Of a DNA stretch of 64,000 nucleotides, positions 1 to 9,161 are shown one piece after another (position 1 is the stretch's first letter; each line of letters opens with the position of its first letter). Origin of the DNA: Prochlorococcus marinus str. MIT 0918 (GTDB taxonomy: Bacteria > Cyanobacteriota > Cyanobacteriia > PCC-6307 > Cyanobiaceae). A program made the position numbers and the translations under genes. Location of the stretch: the NCBI RefSeq assembly GCF_027359415.1, contig NZ_CP114780.1, positions 868,001 through 932,000 of the forward strand. Direction: 5' to 3'. The notes under the pieces are model-generated. The model made no database searches and was not told the origin of the DNA. It worked only from the letters and a program-made list of their open reading frames with translations.

Positions 1-410
1 ATGCTTCTTTCCTTAGGTCCATCTAATTCAACCATAATTATATCTTGGTATTTCCCTAGCTGCAGCTTTCCATCTTTGAAAGGAACACTTACATGATTAC
101 CTAACAACAAAGCTCTTAGATGAGAGTGAGCATTTTTAGGCTCATCTGCTGGAATATTCTCTCTAAGGTGTAAATCATCATGTTTATAACCTTGAGCTAT
201 AGGTGCCATCTCTTCTAACCATTTACCAAGATCTAATATCAACCTTTCTTCCATCTCATTAACAATCATCCCAACGGTTGAATGCTGACAAAATGCACAA
301 ACAACACCTTCGAGCTGTTGAGAGGTATCTAAGAAGTTTTGAATCTTCTCAGTAACAGGGTGACAACTAAACATCGATGAAGATTGAACCTTTATGACAT
401 TAGTAAACAT
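1..410 (-). CDS. YjbQ/UPF0047 family protein (C-terminus cut by window edge)
   Basis: The reading frame starts at the ATG complementary to 408-410 and runs off the left edge, so only about 136 N-terminal residues are present. The protein has the pattern of the YjbQ (UPF0047, TIGR00149) family: a Cys-Gln-His-Ser-Thr stretch followed by Asn-Glu, then a His-Asp-Asp segment and a conserved His-Ser-His-Leu motif. Family members form trimers with a metal-binding site; thiamine-phosphate synthase activity has been reported for some, so the role here is uncertain. The family call is firm because the conserved histidines are all present. Confidence 0.85.
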   Translation of the reverse strand, partial: MFTNVIKVQSSSMFSCHPVTEKIQNFLDTSQQLEGVVCAFCQHSTVGMIVNEMEERLILDLGKWLEEMAPIAQGYKHDDLHLRENIPADEPKNAHSHLRALLLGNHVSVPFKDGKLQLGKYQDIIMVELDGPKERS

Positions 411-593
411 TTTGATGAAAAGTCTTCATCCAGTAAAGCTCAAAACAGATCCATTGGCTGTTTTTTTAATAGACTTCAATCTAATTAGCAAAGTCTTAGA
501 AGGAATCAATAACTAAAGTTAAGATCTAAAATCAATAGATGGTTCAACAACTATCTCTAGAGGGAAGGTTAATTCTCTAAGAGCTCGCATTAA

Positions 594-1328
594 CTACCCC
601 CTATCTAAAATTAATTTGTAATGCCTAGTTTTTAATGGTTGAGAGGCCAACCTCTCTCCTGGAGCAGGATAAATGGCCTGCCATTGTTCCCCACAAATTT
701 TATAGTCAGAGAAATCTTCAGAAATAGCAAATGATGAATTACATAATTGGTATTTAGACAAGGTTTCTACCTGTTTAACTCTTGAAACGTCTAAAGAATG
801 AAAAACCTGTAAAACCAATTCATCTACAAAAAAAACCGATGCATTATCTAAGGATTGATTACGACCTATTACTTTTGTTTCAAGGAACTCTTGATCTTCA
901 AATTTTGCTAACTGCCGATTGGGAGAGATTGGATCATCTTTTACATACAAAATTTTGTCCCCTAAAATTGCTTTTCCTAAAGACATCGCATTAAAAGAAC
1001 GTTCCCCAACTAACTCTTGAGAATTATTTATTTGAAATTTAGCTTGATATTCAATGGGCTGAGTTTCTGTTTGGTTGACATCTATACTTTTTACTATCCA
1101 AAAGCCATTAAACCAGGGTGGATAAACAATATCTTTTTTCAAAGCTGAGCGTTTAAAAGGTCCAGGGAGCTTCCATTCGGGCCATTCACTTTGTCGAGTT
1201 ACTAAAGATATATTGTGAGAATCTTCTATCAAAGCATCAACAGGAGCAGTTATAAAGAAGTTAAATGTACATAGAAGCGAAAGGATAATTACCTTTAAAA
1301 CCAACTTATATAAAAAAGAGATCTTCAT
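594..1328 (-). CDS. conserved cyanobacterial lumen/exported protein (DUF6816-like)
   Basis: A 244-residue protein with a clear N-terminal signal: a basic start (MKISFLYK) followed by a hydrophobic stretch to about residue 32, ending near Ala-Leu. The mature part has a Pro-Pro-Trp-Phe-Asn-Gly-Phe-Trp motif near residue 70, typical of a plant/cyanobacterial family of small beta-rich lumen proteins. I recognise it as DUF6816-like but cannot verify that. No catalytic motif is visible. It lies alone between the YjbQ gene and a decayed gene on the same strand. Function unknown; thylakoid-lumen location is inferred from the signal peptide and lineage. Confidence 0.75.
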   Translation of the reverse strand: MKISFLYKLVLKVIILSLLCTFNFFITAPVDALIEDSHNISLVTRQSEWPEWKLPGPFKRSALKKDIVYPPWFNGFWIVKSIDVNQTETQPIEYQAKFQINNSQELVGERSFNAMSLGKAILGDKILYVKDDPISPNRQLAKFEDQEFLETKVIGRNQSLDNASVFFVDELVLQVFHSLDVSRVKQVETLSKYQLCNSSFAISEDFSDYKICGEQWQAIYPAPGERLASQPLKTRHYKLILDRG

Positions 1329-1640
1329 ATATATAGTCCTACTGCTTAATTAGAATTAGCATCAAATATAGAAATAAAAACTAATGGTTTGGCTAAGAAT
1401 AAATAAAAAGCATAAATTATCTATTCTTTATTCTCCGAATCGTTCTTAGATGAATCAATCATCTTAAAAATCTAACTATTTGGGTAGCCGTCTTCTAAAA
1501 CAAGGCTTTGTAGTAAGAGTTTCTTGCCCTCCATACTTGTCTTATCTCTACAAACTGCTCATCAGAAAATTGAAACTCGCTTATAGCAAACAAAAAGTAC
1601 AACGAGAGAGTCTCTCCAGAAAAAATTCATTCGAAAATTC

Positions 1641-2122
1641 TCAAAGAAACGAAGGGTTTAACAATGATGGTCGACAAGAAAGCCAAAAAAGTTCTCTGTC
1701 GCTTCTAACTACCGTTATTACATCTTCTCCAGTATGCCAAATCCATTGTTCTTGAAGAGATCTCCCGTCAACATCTATGCTTGTCCCCACTGGAGCTCCA
1801 TAACGATGCCTTAAGCCAGCCAATACTTCTGTCATATTTTTATATTCCATTTCATAAGCAAGTTGTTGTAATCCATCCTCCTCTTCAATGCGAACACGAA
1901 GATTATTCACAGGCAAACCACTAAAATTGACGTCTCTAACTTCAAAAACATCTCTGCTTACCTCTTTCTCTATAAGTGATAAGGAGGCTCCAAGATGTCT
2001 CTCTACACTTGCGTGATCATTCCCTAAGACAAGCCTTCCACGCAGGCTATCGCTGGTTTAGGGGTGAATTGAATAAGAAAAAGAAGAATACTTAGAAAAA
2101 CTAATCTAAAAATGTTAACCAT
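1641..2122 (-). pseudogene. decayed copy of the secreted protein encoded at 63040-63522
   Basis: Read from an ATG at 2122, the minus strand gives a signal peptide and Ala-Cys-Val-Glu-Gly-Leu-Ser, as in the intact paralogue near the right edge. The next Trp codon has become a TAG stop, and a one-base loss shortly after shifts the frame. The remaining sequence then matches the paralogue to the end (Leu-Pro-Val-Asn, Tyr-Glu-Met, Ile-Trp-His-Thr-Gly-Glu-Asp-Val-Ile-Thr, Pro-Ser-Leu-Leu-Asn-Pro-Ser-Phe-Leu). The 91-codon open stretch at 1641-1916 is only the surviving 3' part. Two independent lesions support a true pseudogene. Confidence 0.85.
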
Positions 2123-2189
2123 CTAATGTATTGAAGCCTTACAAATCAACTCTAGGAAATCTTTTACTAAAATAATTTATTGTATGAAC

Positions 2190-2213
2190 CTTCGCACTAA
2201 AAAGCGTGCGAAG
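2190..2213. terminator. hairpin, possible terminator
   Basis: A perfect 8-bp inverted repeat (CTTCGCAC / GTGCGAAG) encloses an 8-base loop and is followed on the plus strand by ATGTTTT. It lies in the 416-base gap between the decayed gene and the aminotransferase; nothing else was recognised in that gap. The T tract is weak, so this may be a terminator or another RNA structure. Confidence 0.4.
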
Positions 2214-2538
2214 ATGTTTTCAAGAAAAACTCACAAGTCTAGTAGCAAGGAAGCATCCTTAAACTTTAAGTTTCTTTCAACTTCTGCTCTGATAATCGAT
2301 TAAAGAAGTGAGAGATAAAAGAAACATTCTGTCACACCAATTCATTTAATACTTTCCTTCTAATTCCTCTTTAATAAGAAATCGAAAACCTTAATAGAAA
2401 TAACATTCTAATAGTAATAATAGCAATAGAAGGTACGTTAATAATCACAACAGAATAATTCCCTCCAAGATAATCTCTTTACTCTTAGCGCCTATCTCTT
2501 GTACTACGTCCTTTAATTCCTCGCAATAGCGAGATGTT

Positions 2539-3753
2539 ATGTTCCTTGTAAAAGGCAAGGAAATGAATATTTCACAAATTTCATGGGAAGCTGAATTAGA
2601 TGTAGATCTGATCAATGCTTCACTACAAGAAGCACTAAAGACTAAAAAACTTTTTAGGTATCAATTTAAAGATTCAAATAGCCCTGTAAATCAACTAGAA
2701 ACTCTTATTTGTAAGTATACAAAATCCAAATTTTCTCTTGGTGTTTCATCTGCGACCAATGCGATTTTTTTAGCACTGAAATCCGTTGGAGTTAACTCTA
2801 ATTCTAAAGTACTTATACCAGCATTCACATTTACTGCAGTGCCAAGCTCCGTTATTCAATGTGGGGCAGAGCCTGTTCTTGTAGACATCACAAAAGAATA
2901 TGTAATTGATCTAAATGACCTCGAATTAAAAATATTATCTTCAGGAGCAAAGTATCTTTTGTTATCTCATATGCGAGGACACTTATGTGATATGAATAAA
3001 GTAATGAAAATCTGTAAGAATCATTCAATAACCTTAGTTGAAGATGCTGCTCATGCATTAGGGGTTAAATGGAATGGAAAACATGCTGGAACATTTGGAA
3101 TAGCTGGAATTTATTCACTGCAATCATATAAAGTTATTAATTCTGGAGAGGGAGGGATTCTAGTAACTAATGATCCTAATGTTTTTTGGAAATCAGTTTT
3201 CATGTCTGGTTCATATGAAAACAACTATATACTCCACTCTTCTAAGGATATAGATATTGCTGATCAATATAAAAACAAACTTCCAGTATTTAATGTGCGA
3301 ATGAATAACTTAACAGCATCTTTAGCTATTCCACAAATACAAATTATAGAGTCGAGAATAGATCATATAAATCAAAATTATAATATTTTTAAAAAAGCAC
3401 TTTCTAATAATAGTTTAATTTCCTTTCCATTAGATTTCCCTGAAATAAGACCAGTCCGAGATTCTGCTCAATTTCGAATAAAAATTAATTCAAATGATAG
3501 GATAAAGCTGAAACAAAAACTAGTCAAATCTGGAATACCAATAAGTTATTTTGGGGGCACTAACAATACCAATGCTCGTTTATATCAAAATTGGAAATTT
3601 ATAGATACAAGCAATTCTAACTTACCCAATACAATAAATAATTTATCAGAAGTTTATGATCTTCGATTGCCGATTCACTTCTCAAGAGAAGCTATTCAAA
3701 CTATTGCAAGGACAATATTAGATCAAATAAATCTTAGCAACTATCCCATATAA
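2539..3753 (+). CDS. DegT/DnrJ/EryC1/StrS family PLP-dependent aminotransferase
   Basis: A 404-residue fold-type I aminotransferase of the kind that makes amino sugars for surface polysaccharides. Visible motifs are the Ser-Ala-Thr-Asn-Ala-Ile phosphate-binding segment (about residue 72), Pro-Ala-Phe-Thr-Phe-Thr-Ala, Val-Glu-Asp-Ala-Ala-His-Ala-Leu-Gly with the PLP-stacking Asp, and Ser-Tyr-Lys-Val-Ile-Asn-Ser-Gly-Glu-Gly-Gly with the presumed Schiff-base lysine. A second in-frame ATG at 2563 (MNISQ) is a plausible start, although its AAGGA lies too close to be a good ribosome site. No sugar-biosynthesis genes flank it, so the substrate is unknown. Confidence 0.88.
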   Translation: MFLVKGKEMNISQISWEAELDVDLINASLQEALKTKKLFRYQFKDSNSPVNQLETLICKYTKSKFSLGVSSATNAIFLALKSVGVNSNSKVLIPAFTFTAVPSSVIQCGAEPVLVDITKEYVIDLNDLELKILSSGAKYLLLSHMRGHLCDMNKVMKICKNHSITLVEDAAHALGVKWNGKHAGTFGIAGIYSLQSYKVINSGEGGILVTNDPNVFWKSVFMSGSYENNYILHSSKDIDIADQYKNKLPVFNVRMNNLTASLAIPQIQIIESRIDHINQNYNIFKKALSNNSLISFPLDFPEIRPVRDSAQFRIKINSNDRIKLKQKLVKSGIPISYFGGTNNTNARLYQNWKFIDTSNSNLPNTINNLSEVYDLRLPIHFSREAIQTIARTILDQINLSNYPI

Positions 3754-3818
3754 AAGAACTCTTTTGAATTAATGAGAAATTTTAAAAGCATTATGTTTTC
3801 AGTTGTTATAATAAAACA

Positions 3819-4100
3819 ATGATGATCTTAATAATTACATTCATTTTTGGTTCGATTATAGGTTGGTTATTGGCTGCTCTACGTCAATCACACATTGAGA
3901 AACAAACCGCAAAAAGAAAATTCAGTGATGAGATAGAACTAAGAGCCACTCCTGATACATATCTTTCGGAATTTGATCTTATAAGAAAGCGCTATTACGA
4001 AGCCAAATTTAAAAAGATGACAGAACCCATGCTTAATCGAAAGGGTATACCCATGACAGAAGAAGAAATTCGATTAAGGAAAGCATCTCAAAAGCAATAG
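3819..4100 (+). CDS. small membrane-anchored hypothetical protein
   Basis: 93 residues. One N-terminal transmembrane segment (about residues 2-20, ILIITFIFG...GWLLAAL) is followed by a charged cytoplasmic tail rich in Lys, Arg and Glu, ending in a helix with EEEIRLRKA. It starts at the first of two ATG codons and lies 65 bases after the aminotransferase on the same strand. No enzyme motif was recognised. Confidence 0.65.
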   Translation: MMILIITFIFGSIIGWLLAALRQSHIEKQTAKRKFSDEIELRATPDTYLSEFDLIRKRYYEAKFKKMTEPMLNRKGIPMTEEEIRLRKASQKQ

Positions 4101-4136
4101 AAATTGCTATCCAACAAGCTTGCACCGAGGAAAATA

Positions 4137-4436
4137 TCAACCAAAAAAGAAATCTACTTCCTTAGACTTTAAACCTTCCCAACCAGCGTCGATAAGCCGC
4201 TGATTAAGAATGTCTTTATCAAAATGTTTAGCTCCAGAACGTACAATTCGATTACGCATTGATTTTTTAACTCCACTTCTTTTTCTAGCTCCTTCTTTTT
4301 CCATTACTTCTCGGTAAAGACTGAGCATCTCCAAAGGAATCGGAGTTCCGTCAAGATCTAGTCCTGACCTAATAGCTTTATCAATTGCATCAGGTCCTGA
4401 AAAATCCATTGCTAAAAGCGATCGGGTCATAATCAT
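4137..4436 (-). CDS. hypothetical protein, conserved-looking
   Basis: A 99-residue soluble protein with a basic middle (GARKRSGVKKSMRNRIVRSG) and a Phe-rich C-terminal end (VDFFFG). It is convergent with the preceding small membrane protein, with a 36-base gap. An ATG at 4436 and another two codons later are equally possible starts. No domain recognised; considered real from its composition and isolation. Confidence 0.6.
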   Translation of the reverse strand: MIMTRSLLAMDFSGPDAIDKAIRSGLDLDGTPIPLEMLSLYREVMEKEGARKRSGVKKSMRNRIVRSGAKHFDKDILNQRLIDAGWEGLKSKEVDFFFG

Positions 4437-4705
4437 AGGTTCAAATGGATTATGTCCAGAAAAATACTTTGTAGAAAATTATATTGATATAACCGCACCA
4501 AGTCCTTAGTAATAAAAGTAGAAACCTTTAATACCAATTAATCTCATAAGATCTCTAAAGCCAATACCAAAAAGCTAATTTGATTCATGTGGATCCTGCT
4601 CTCAAAACAAATGGTAGGCATAAGCCCATTTAGCAATAATTTTATTTTTAAGTGAAGGGTTTTTCGATTTCCCTTACGAGCTACACCATTTAGCTGACAA
4701 AACAG

Positions 4706-5917
4706 TTGAGCAGCTTGCATACAACACAACCTCCCTTCTCAAAACAAAATAGTTTTAGGAATATTAAGTTCTCTGGCCTCAATGGAAAGGCTCTTGCCAT
4801 AGATATGACTGATATCCCAAAAATGAAAGATATTACGGATGTCGTGCCTGCCCACTGTTTCTCACGTCAGACATCAACTTCCTTGGCTTACCTTTTTCAA
4901 TCATTAATAATCCAAGGAATTGTTATCGCTATAGGGCTAGCGATTCCATTAAATCAAGCAATGATACCTATTTGGATTCTCTATGCCTTGATTTCAGGTA
5001 CTACAGCAATGGGATTCTGGGTTATTGCCCACGAATGTGGACACGGAGCCTTCTCGAACAATAGGACGTTGGAAACAGGTATTGGTTATGTGCTCCATTC
5101 ATTGTTGCTTGTTCCCTACTTTTCTTGGCAACGGTCTCATGCCATACATCATCGCTTTACTAATCACATAAGTGATGGTGAGACTCACGTGCCAATGGTG
5201 ATAGGAGGCAATGGCATTAATGAGAAAACTGGAGGGGAAAGCGAATTAGCCCTTTCAAATGCCCTAGGGAAAAACGCATATGGCCTTATGCAACTTATTT
5301 TACATCTTGGCGTTGGTTGGCCTGCCTATTTGCTGACTGGCAGTACAGGAGGCCCTAAATACGGCATTACGAACCACTTTTGGCCAAAGAAACCTTTCTC
5401 TAGAAAATTATGGTCTACCAATTGGGAAAAAAAGGTTTGGATATCTGATATTGGAGTAGCATTGGTCTTAACAGTACTTTTTATATTGATAATTCAATAT
5501 GGGATAGCACCTTTAATAGCAATGTATATAGGTCCGTTATTAGTAGTGAATTGTTGGCTAGTGCTATATACCTGGCTTCATCATACTGATACAGATGTTC
5601 CACATTTATCTAACTCAAATTTCACTTTCTTGAGAGGTGCATTCCTATCAATTGATAGACCTTATGGAAAACTCCTGAATTTCCTACATCATCACATTGG
5701 CTCAAGTCACGTAATTCATCACATATCTCCGACAATTCCTCATTACCACGCTATAGAAGCAACTATTGCTATTAAAAAAGCTTTCCCTAAGGCCTATCTT
5801 TATAATCCAACTCCAATACATAAGGCCCTCTGGAATATTGCTTGCAATTGTATTGCTGTTCAGTCAGAAAAAAATGAAGGTCAATATATTTGGAAGAATT
5901 CGTACACAAAGCATTAA
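4706..5917 (+). CDS. fatty-acid desaturase, FAD2/Delta12-like
   Basis: A 403-residue integral membrane di-iron desaturase. The three histidine boxes are visible: HECGH near residue 110, HAIHH near 145 and HVIHH near 335. The context of the boxes (PYFSW before box 2; HHISPTIPHYHAIEAT around box 3) resembles plant ER-type FAD2 more than classical cyanobacterial DesA. Four or more hydrophobic segments are present. It probably introduces a Delta12 double bond into membrane lipid acyl chains using ferredoxin electrons. The start is a TTG at 4706; an ATG at 4805 would drop a variable N-terminus without touching the boxes. Confidence 0.88.
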   Translation: MSSLHTTQPPFSKQNSFRNIKFSGLNGKALAIDMTDIPKMKDITDVVPAHCFSRQTSTSLAYLFQSLIIQGIVIAIGLAIPLNQAMIPIWILYALISGTTAMGFWVIAHECGHGAFSNNRTLETGIGYVLHSLLLVPYFSWQRSHAIHHRFTNHISDGETHVPMVIGGNGINEKTGGESELALSNALGKNAYGLMQLILHLGVGWPAYLLTGSTGGPKYGITNHFWPKKPFSRKLWSTNWEKKVWISDIGVALVLTVLFILIIQYGIAPLIAMYIGPLLVVNCWLVLYTWLHHTDTDVPHLSNSNFTFLRGAFLSIDRPYGKLLNFLHHHIGSSHVIHHISPTIPHYHAIEATIAIKKAFPKAYLYNPTPIHKALWNIACNCIAVQSEKNEGQYIWKNSYTKH

Positions 5918-6072
5918 AGAATAACCTCATCCAAACAATATTTTTATTAAATCATTCTTCTATAATTTCAAAACTTCATAAGAACTGTAAAAAGCAATTA
6001 TGAGAAGATTTTATTGTAATCCTATAAAAATTTCTTCTATGGCTATTTAAAAACATCACTACTTTTAACTAC

Positions 6073-6939
6073 TCATATAAATACTATACCGACACCACAA
6101 ATTGTTGTGGCAGTTAATACTAAAGTTTTCCAATTAAGCACCTCACCTTCTGCTCTTGCAAAAAAAAGTGCAATTACAGGTGAAGTGCTTAAAAGAGTCC
6201 ACCCTAATCCAATAGGCAGTAATTTAAAGACATTCTGTTGTAACAATATCCCTATATTTGTACCTAAAAATGTTGCATATAAAAGCCTAGACTTGTTTTG
6301 TAAAGGTATTCTTTTAATTGAACCAATCAAGTCATTTCTTATAAAAGGAAAGAGGGCAACAATACTTCCAAGCAAACGAATTTCCGTAGTCTGAAATGGA
6401 GTTAAATCAGAGTTTTTCAACACAAACCTTGATAAAGAAGCTGCAATTACTGCACATAATACAGAAAGGATTGCAAAAGCAAACCCTTCTTTTTTATCTT
6501 TTTTAGATGTTATGTATTTATTGTTTTTTGTTTTTTGTAATGCTACTCCTACCAAAGAAATGCTTACTATAAAGACCCCTATCCACATCTTTAAAGAAAG
6601 CATTTCTTGCAAAAGAAATGACCCTACTATCGCTGCAATGATTGGAGAAAGCGCTTCAACTGTAAGAGTACGACGTGTACCTAATTTCGATAAAGATATT
6701 ATGTAAAAAGTATCCCCTATAGCAATTCCTATAATCCCACTTAATAAAAGAATCAATATTTCTATAAAACCAGGTTGAAAATCAAAAGTTAATATAACTG
6801 GTGAAAATATAATAAGCGCAATTATATTTTTTGTTATGTTTATCTGTGAAGCGGATAAATATTTAGTTTGGTATCTCCATAAATAACATGCATATGTCCA
6901 GGAGAAAGCAGCTCCTAAAGCAAAAACAATTCCAATCAA
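6073..6939 (-). CDS. EamA/DMT-superfamily transporter
   Basis: A 288-residue very hydrophobic protein with about ten transmembrane helices in two repeated halves, each beginning with the Gly/Ala-Ala-Phe/Ser-Trp pattern of EamA domains (residues 1-140 and about 150-288). Family members export metabolites or drugs; the substrate cannot be told from sequence. It starts at the ATG complementary to 6937-6939. A small secreted-protein gene ends 3 bases upstream on the same strand, so the two may be co-transcribed. Confidence 0.85.
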   Translation of the reverse strand: MIGIVFALGAAFSWTYACYLWRYQTKYLSASQINITKNIIALIIFSPVILTFDFQPGFIEILILLLSGIIGIAIGDTFYIISLSKLGTRRTLTVEALSPIIAAIVGSFLLQEMLSLKMWIGVFIVSISLVGVALQKTKNNKYITSKKDKKEGFAFAILSVLCAVIAASLSRFVLKNSDLTPFQTTEIRLLGSIVALFPFIRNDLIGSIKRIPLQNKSRLLYATFLGTNIGILLQQNVFKLLPIGLGWTLLSTSPVIALFFARAEGEVLNWKTLVLTATTICGVGIVFI

Positions 6940-6942
6940 AAC

Positions 6943-7092
6943 TTACTGATCTGAATCTTCTACTTGCTCAGTCTTCTGCTCCTTTGCATTCTCTTTAGAA
7001 TGAGGGCAATCACCATCTCCTCCCCAACCCCAAGCAAGTAAAGGAGCAGTACTAATAGAAAGCGCAAGTACTAATGTAAAAAAAAATTTCAC
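6943..7092 (-). CDS. 49-residue secreted microprotein
   Basis: Starts at GTG (7092), followed by KFFFTLVLALSISTAPLLA, a textbook signal peptide with cleavage near Ala-Trp. The mature part is about 28 residues: a WGWGGDGDCPH segment and then a highly charged Lys/Glu tail. The single Cys next to Asp and His could bind a metal, but that is speculation. The stop lies 3 bases before the EamA start, suggesting a shared transcript. Confidence 0.65.
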   Translation of the reverse strand: MKFFFTLVLALSISTAPLLAWGWGGDGDCPHSKENAKEQKTEQVEDSDQ

Positions 7093-7205
7093 TGTGAATT
7101 TGACTTTAGAAACATCTTAAAGAGTTTAAAGAAAAATCGAGAATCCACTTTATTGATTTTACAAATCCCATTAATTTAAATACTTCGTCAGCAAAAAACT
7201 AGCCG

Positions 7206-7361
7206 CTAGCCTGTATATGAGCATCTGAGATTACTCTTGAATAAAAAGCGTTGGGATGGTGCATCCAGAAAGGGCAATAACAAAATAGCGAAGGCCAAAG
7301 TAAATAGAGTCAACATTGTTACACTAATCCAGTCTCCTAGATATCTATTTGTATTAGACAT
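7206..7361 (-). CDS. 51-residue membrane microprotein
   Basis: Starts at ATG 7361 (MSNTNRYLGDW), has one strong transmembrane helix (about residues 14-30, MLTLFTLAFAILLLPFL) and a short basic tail. It follows the pattern of single-helix thylakoid-associated microproteins common in this lineage. No known family assigned. Confidence 0.5.
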   Translation of the reverse strand: MSNTNRYLGDWISVTMLTLFTLAFAILLLPFLDAPSQRFLFKSNLRCSYTG

Positions 7362-7479
7362 GGAAAATATTACACCTACACAAAGGTATATAATTAATTC
7401 TTAAGAGTTATTGTTATTATCATACCACCAACCTGATCATCTTCAGCCGAAAGAAAAAACAAATATCACACAATCCATA

Positions 7480-7625
7480 AAAACTTACTTTACAAAGAAA
7501 ATTTATCTTGCCATAACTCTTGGCATGGTTTTAGTTCAAAAGATTCTGAAGAAGTTGCATATTACCAACAATTCTAGAAAGAGATTCACAGAGCTAGAAG
7601 AGCAACTTTTTTGTGGGGCAAACTA
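7480..7625 (+). pseudogene. relic of the GYG..PEEVAYYKQIKEE microprotein family
   Basis: Nucleotides here align with the intact gene at 27395-27559: AAAATTTATC, then GGTTTTAGTTCAAAAGATTC and GAAGAAGTTGCATATTAC. The N-terminal part (KIYLAITLG) is in one frame. The continuation (HGFSSKDSEEVAYYQQF) is in another, so about one base has been lost at the GGCATGG region, and a stop follows. An overlapping 73-codon frame at 7411-7632 is not believed to be a protein. The downstream motif AAGAGATAATA is also shared with the other copies. Confidence 0.65.
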
Positions 7626-7729
7626 TGGCTAATTATATTATGAACGCATACTTTTCTTGATTTAAGAGATAATAGAAGAAACAAGCCTCCCCGACCGGAG
7701 ATTTATAGAGATTTTGCTCAATCCTACAA

Positions 7730-7849
7730 ATGTATCATCAAGAAAACAAGTCGCCTCAAAACAAAGAAGAAATTAATGAGAAGCACATAGATTCTCTATT
7801 GAACTATGAGTGTGAAGAAGATGATGATGGCACTGATTGGGAAACATAA
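7730..7849 (+). CDS. 39-residue acidic microprotein
   Basis: An ATG-to-TAA frame encoding a hydrophilic peptide with a strongly acidic C-terminus (CEEDDDGTDWET). It follows the decayed microprotein after about 100 bases. There is no homologue in the window, though a 56-residue acidic microprotein at 55346-55516 has a similar flavour. Coding status rests only on composition and plausible codon use. Confidence 0.4.
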   Translation: MYHQENKSPQNKEEINEKHIDSLLNYECEEDDDGTDWET

Positions 7850-8027
7850 AAACAAATATTTGATTCACAATTCCCTAACTAATAAACCTACAATGGTTAA
7901 CGTTATCAATAAACTAATTGCTCTTATATACCCTCTAAGACTCTTTCATATCGATTTATAGCGTCACTATCCACCCTAACGAGATCCCTCTAGCTTTAAT
8001 TAGCAAGAGCATCTTGGTTTTATTTGG

Positions 8028-8145
8028 TTAAGAAAGGGTGTGTTCCTCCTGAACATTTGTTTCGTCTATTTTTTCGAATGCACCTTTAATTGACATCCAC
8101 ACATTATCATTCTTCTTCTGAAGTTTTCAATACAAGTGTTTCCAT
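8028..8145 (-). pseudogene. decayed paralogue of the MEKSKWKPSEEE microprotein (27981-28145)
   Basis: The minus strand from ATG 8145 reads METLVLKTSEEE, then two stops, then VWM-S-I-K-G-A-F-E-K and ETN-V-Q-E-E-H. These match MEKSKWKPSEEE, VWMQVKGACEK and ETNAENEH of the intact 54-residue gene. The middle has lost bases and the C-terminus is truncated. It therefore looks like a dead duplicate. Confidence 0.65.
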
Positions 8146-8267
8146 TTGAGAGATATAAAGGCAACAAAAAACACTAATCAAAGCTTTACACACTTTGCTC
8201 AAATACAATTATCCACTAAAGAATTAACGATAGAAATAAAAAATCTACTCTCTAATACAGTATTAAT

Positions 8268-9014
8268 CTAATAATTCTTGGCAGCATTTGATTGCTGTCT
8301 AACAAGTTCAAAGAACTCCTGCTTCAAGCTTAAATCATGACGAAAATCTCCTCTAACAACTGAGTTGATCATGCTAGTGTCTGGCTCTTTCACACCTCTC
8401 CATTTCATACAATAATGTTGGGCCTTAACAATAATTCCTAAGCCTTTAGGTTCACAAAGGCGTTCTATTTCATCCGCAAGGATCATTACAGCTTCTTCTT
8501 GAATATGAGGCCTAGAAAAAACCCAATCCGCTACTCTTGCAAACTTTGAAAGACCAATCACTTTTTCACCTGGTTTAATCCCAATCCAACAATCACCTAA
8601 AATTGGTACTAAATGATGAGAACATGCAGATCGAACTGTAATCGGGCCAACCGTATATATTTCATCTAAATTCTTATCATTTGGAAAACTGGTAACTTTA
8701 GGTTGTTGATAAAATCTACCCTTAAAAACTTCATTGATATACATTCTTGATACTCTTTCTGCCGTTTCTTGAGTATTATGATCATTATCAATATCAATCA
8801 ATAAAGTTTTAAGTAAATCTCTAATTCGAGTTGCAACCTCTTTCTCTAGAGTATCTAGTTCACCTGGTAAAATGTAATCAGAAATATTGTCATTTGCATG
8901 AAACCTCGCACCATTAGACTTTATACGCTCACGAATTATTTCTGATACTAATTTACAGGAGATCTTTTCTTGTAGATCATCTTTAATATTCTCATTCGAT
9001 GCTGTAGAAGTCAT
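8268..9014 (-). CDS. folE: GTP cyclohydrolase I
   Basis: 248 residues. Catalyses GTP to 7,8-dihydroneopterin triphosphate, the first step of folate and pterin synthesis. The C-terminal catalytic domain has the zinc ligands Cys131, His134 and Cys202 (SACSHHL and HYCM), the VIGLSKFARV segment and a final RGDFRHD-type tail. Residues 1-90 form a longer, less conserved N-terminal region. The start is the ATG complementary to 9012-9014. It stands alone, followed downstream by a 120-base spacer to the decayed microprotein. Confidence 0.97.
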   Translation of the reverse strand: MTSTASNENIKDDLQEKISCKLVSEIIRERIKSNGARFHANDNISDYILPGELDTLEKEVATRIRDLLKTLLIDIDNDHNTQETAERVSRMYINEVFKGRFYQQPKVTSFPNDKNLDEIYTVGPITVRSACSHHLVPILGDCWIGIKPGEKVIGLSKFARVADWVFSRPHIQEEAVMILADEIERLCEPKGLGIIVKAQHYCMKWRGVKEPDTSMINSVVRGDFRHDLSLKQEFFELVRQQSNAAKNY

Positions 9015-9161
9015 AAATTCTAGGTTAAAAGAACAAAAAACAGATAACCTTAATTCGAGATTTATGACCCTATCATACTAGGCTCGCATTTGCTATAGGG
9101 AAATCACTTATTTCACAGGCCTAATTAAGATCGGACCGCCCACAAATGCTCTTTAATTAAT

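Noticed and set aside
4544-4729. 61-codon minus-strand frame overlapping the desaturase start
   Set aside because: It overlaps the well-supported desaturase N-terminus, has no recognisable domain, and its composition looks like a shadow frame. A tRNA-like GTAGCTCGTA stretch here also lacks a T-arm.
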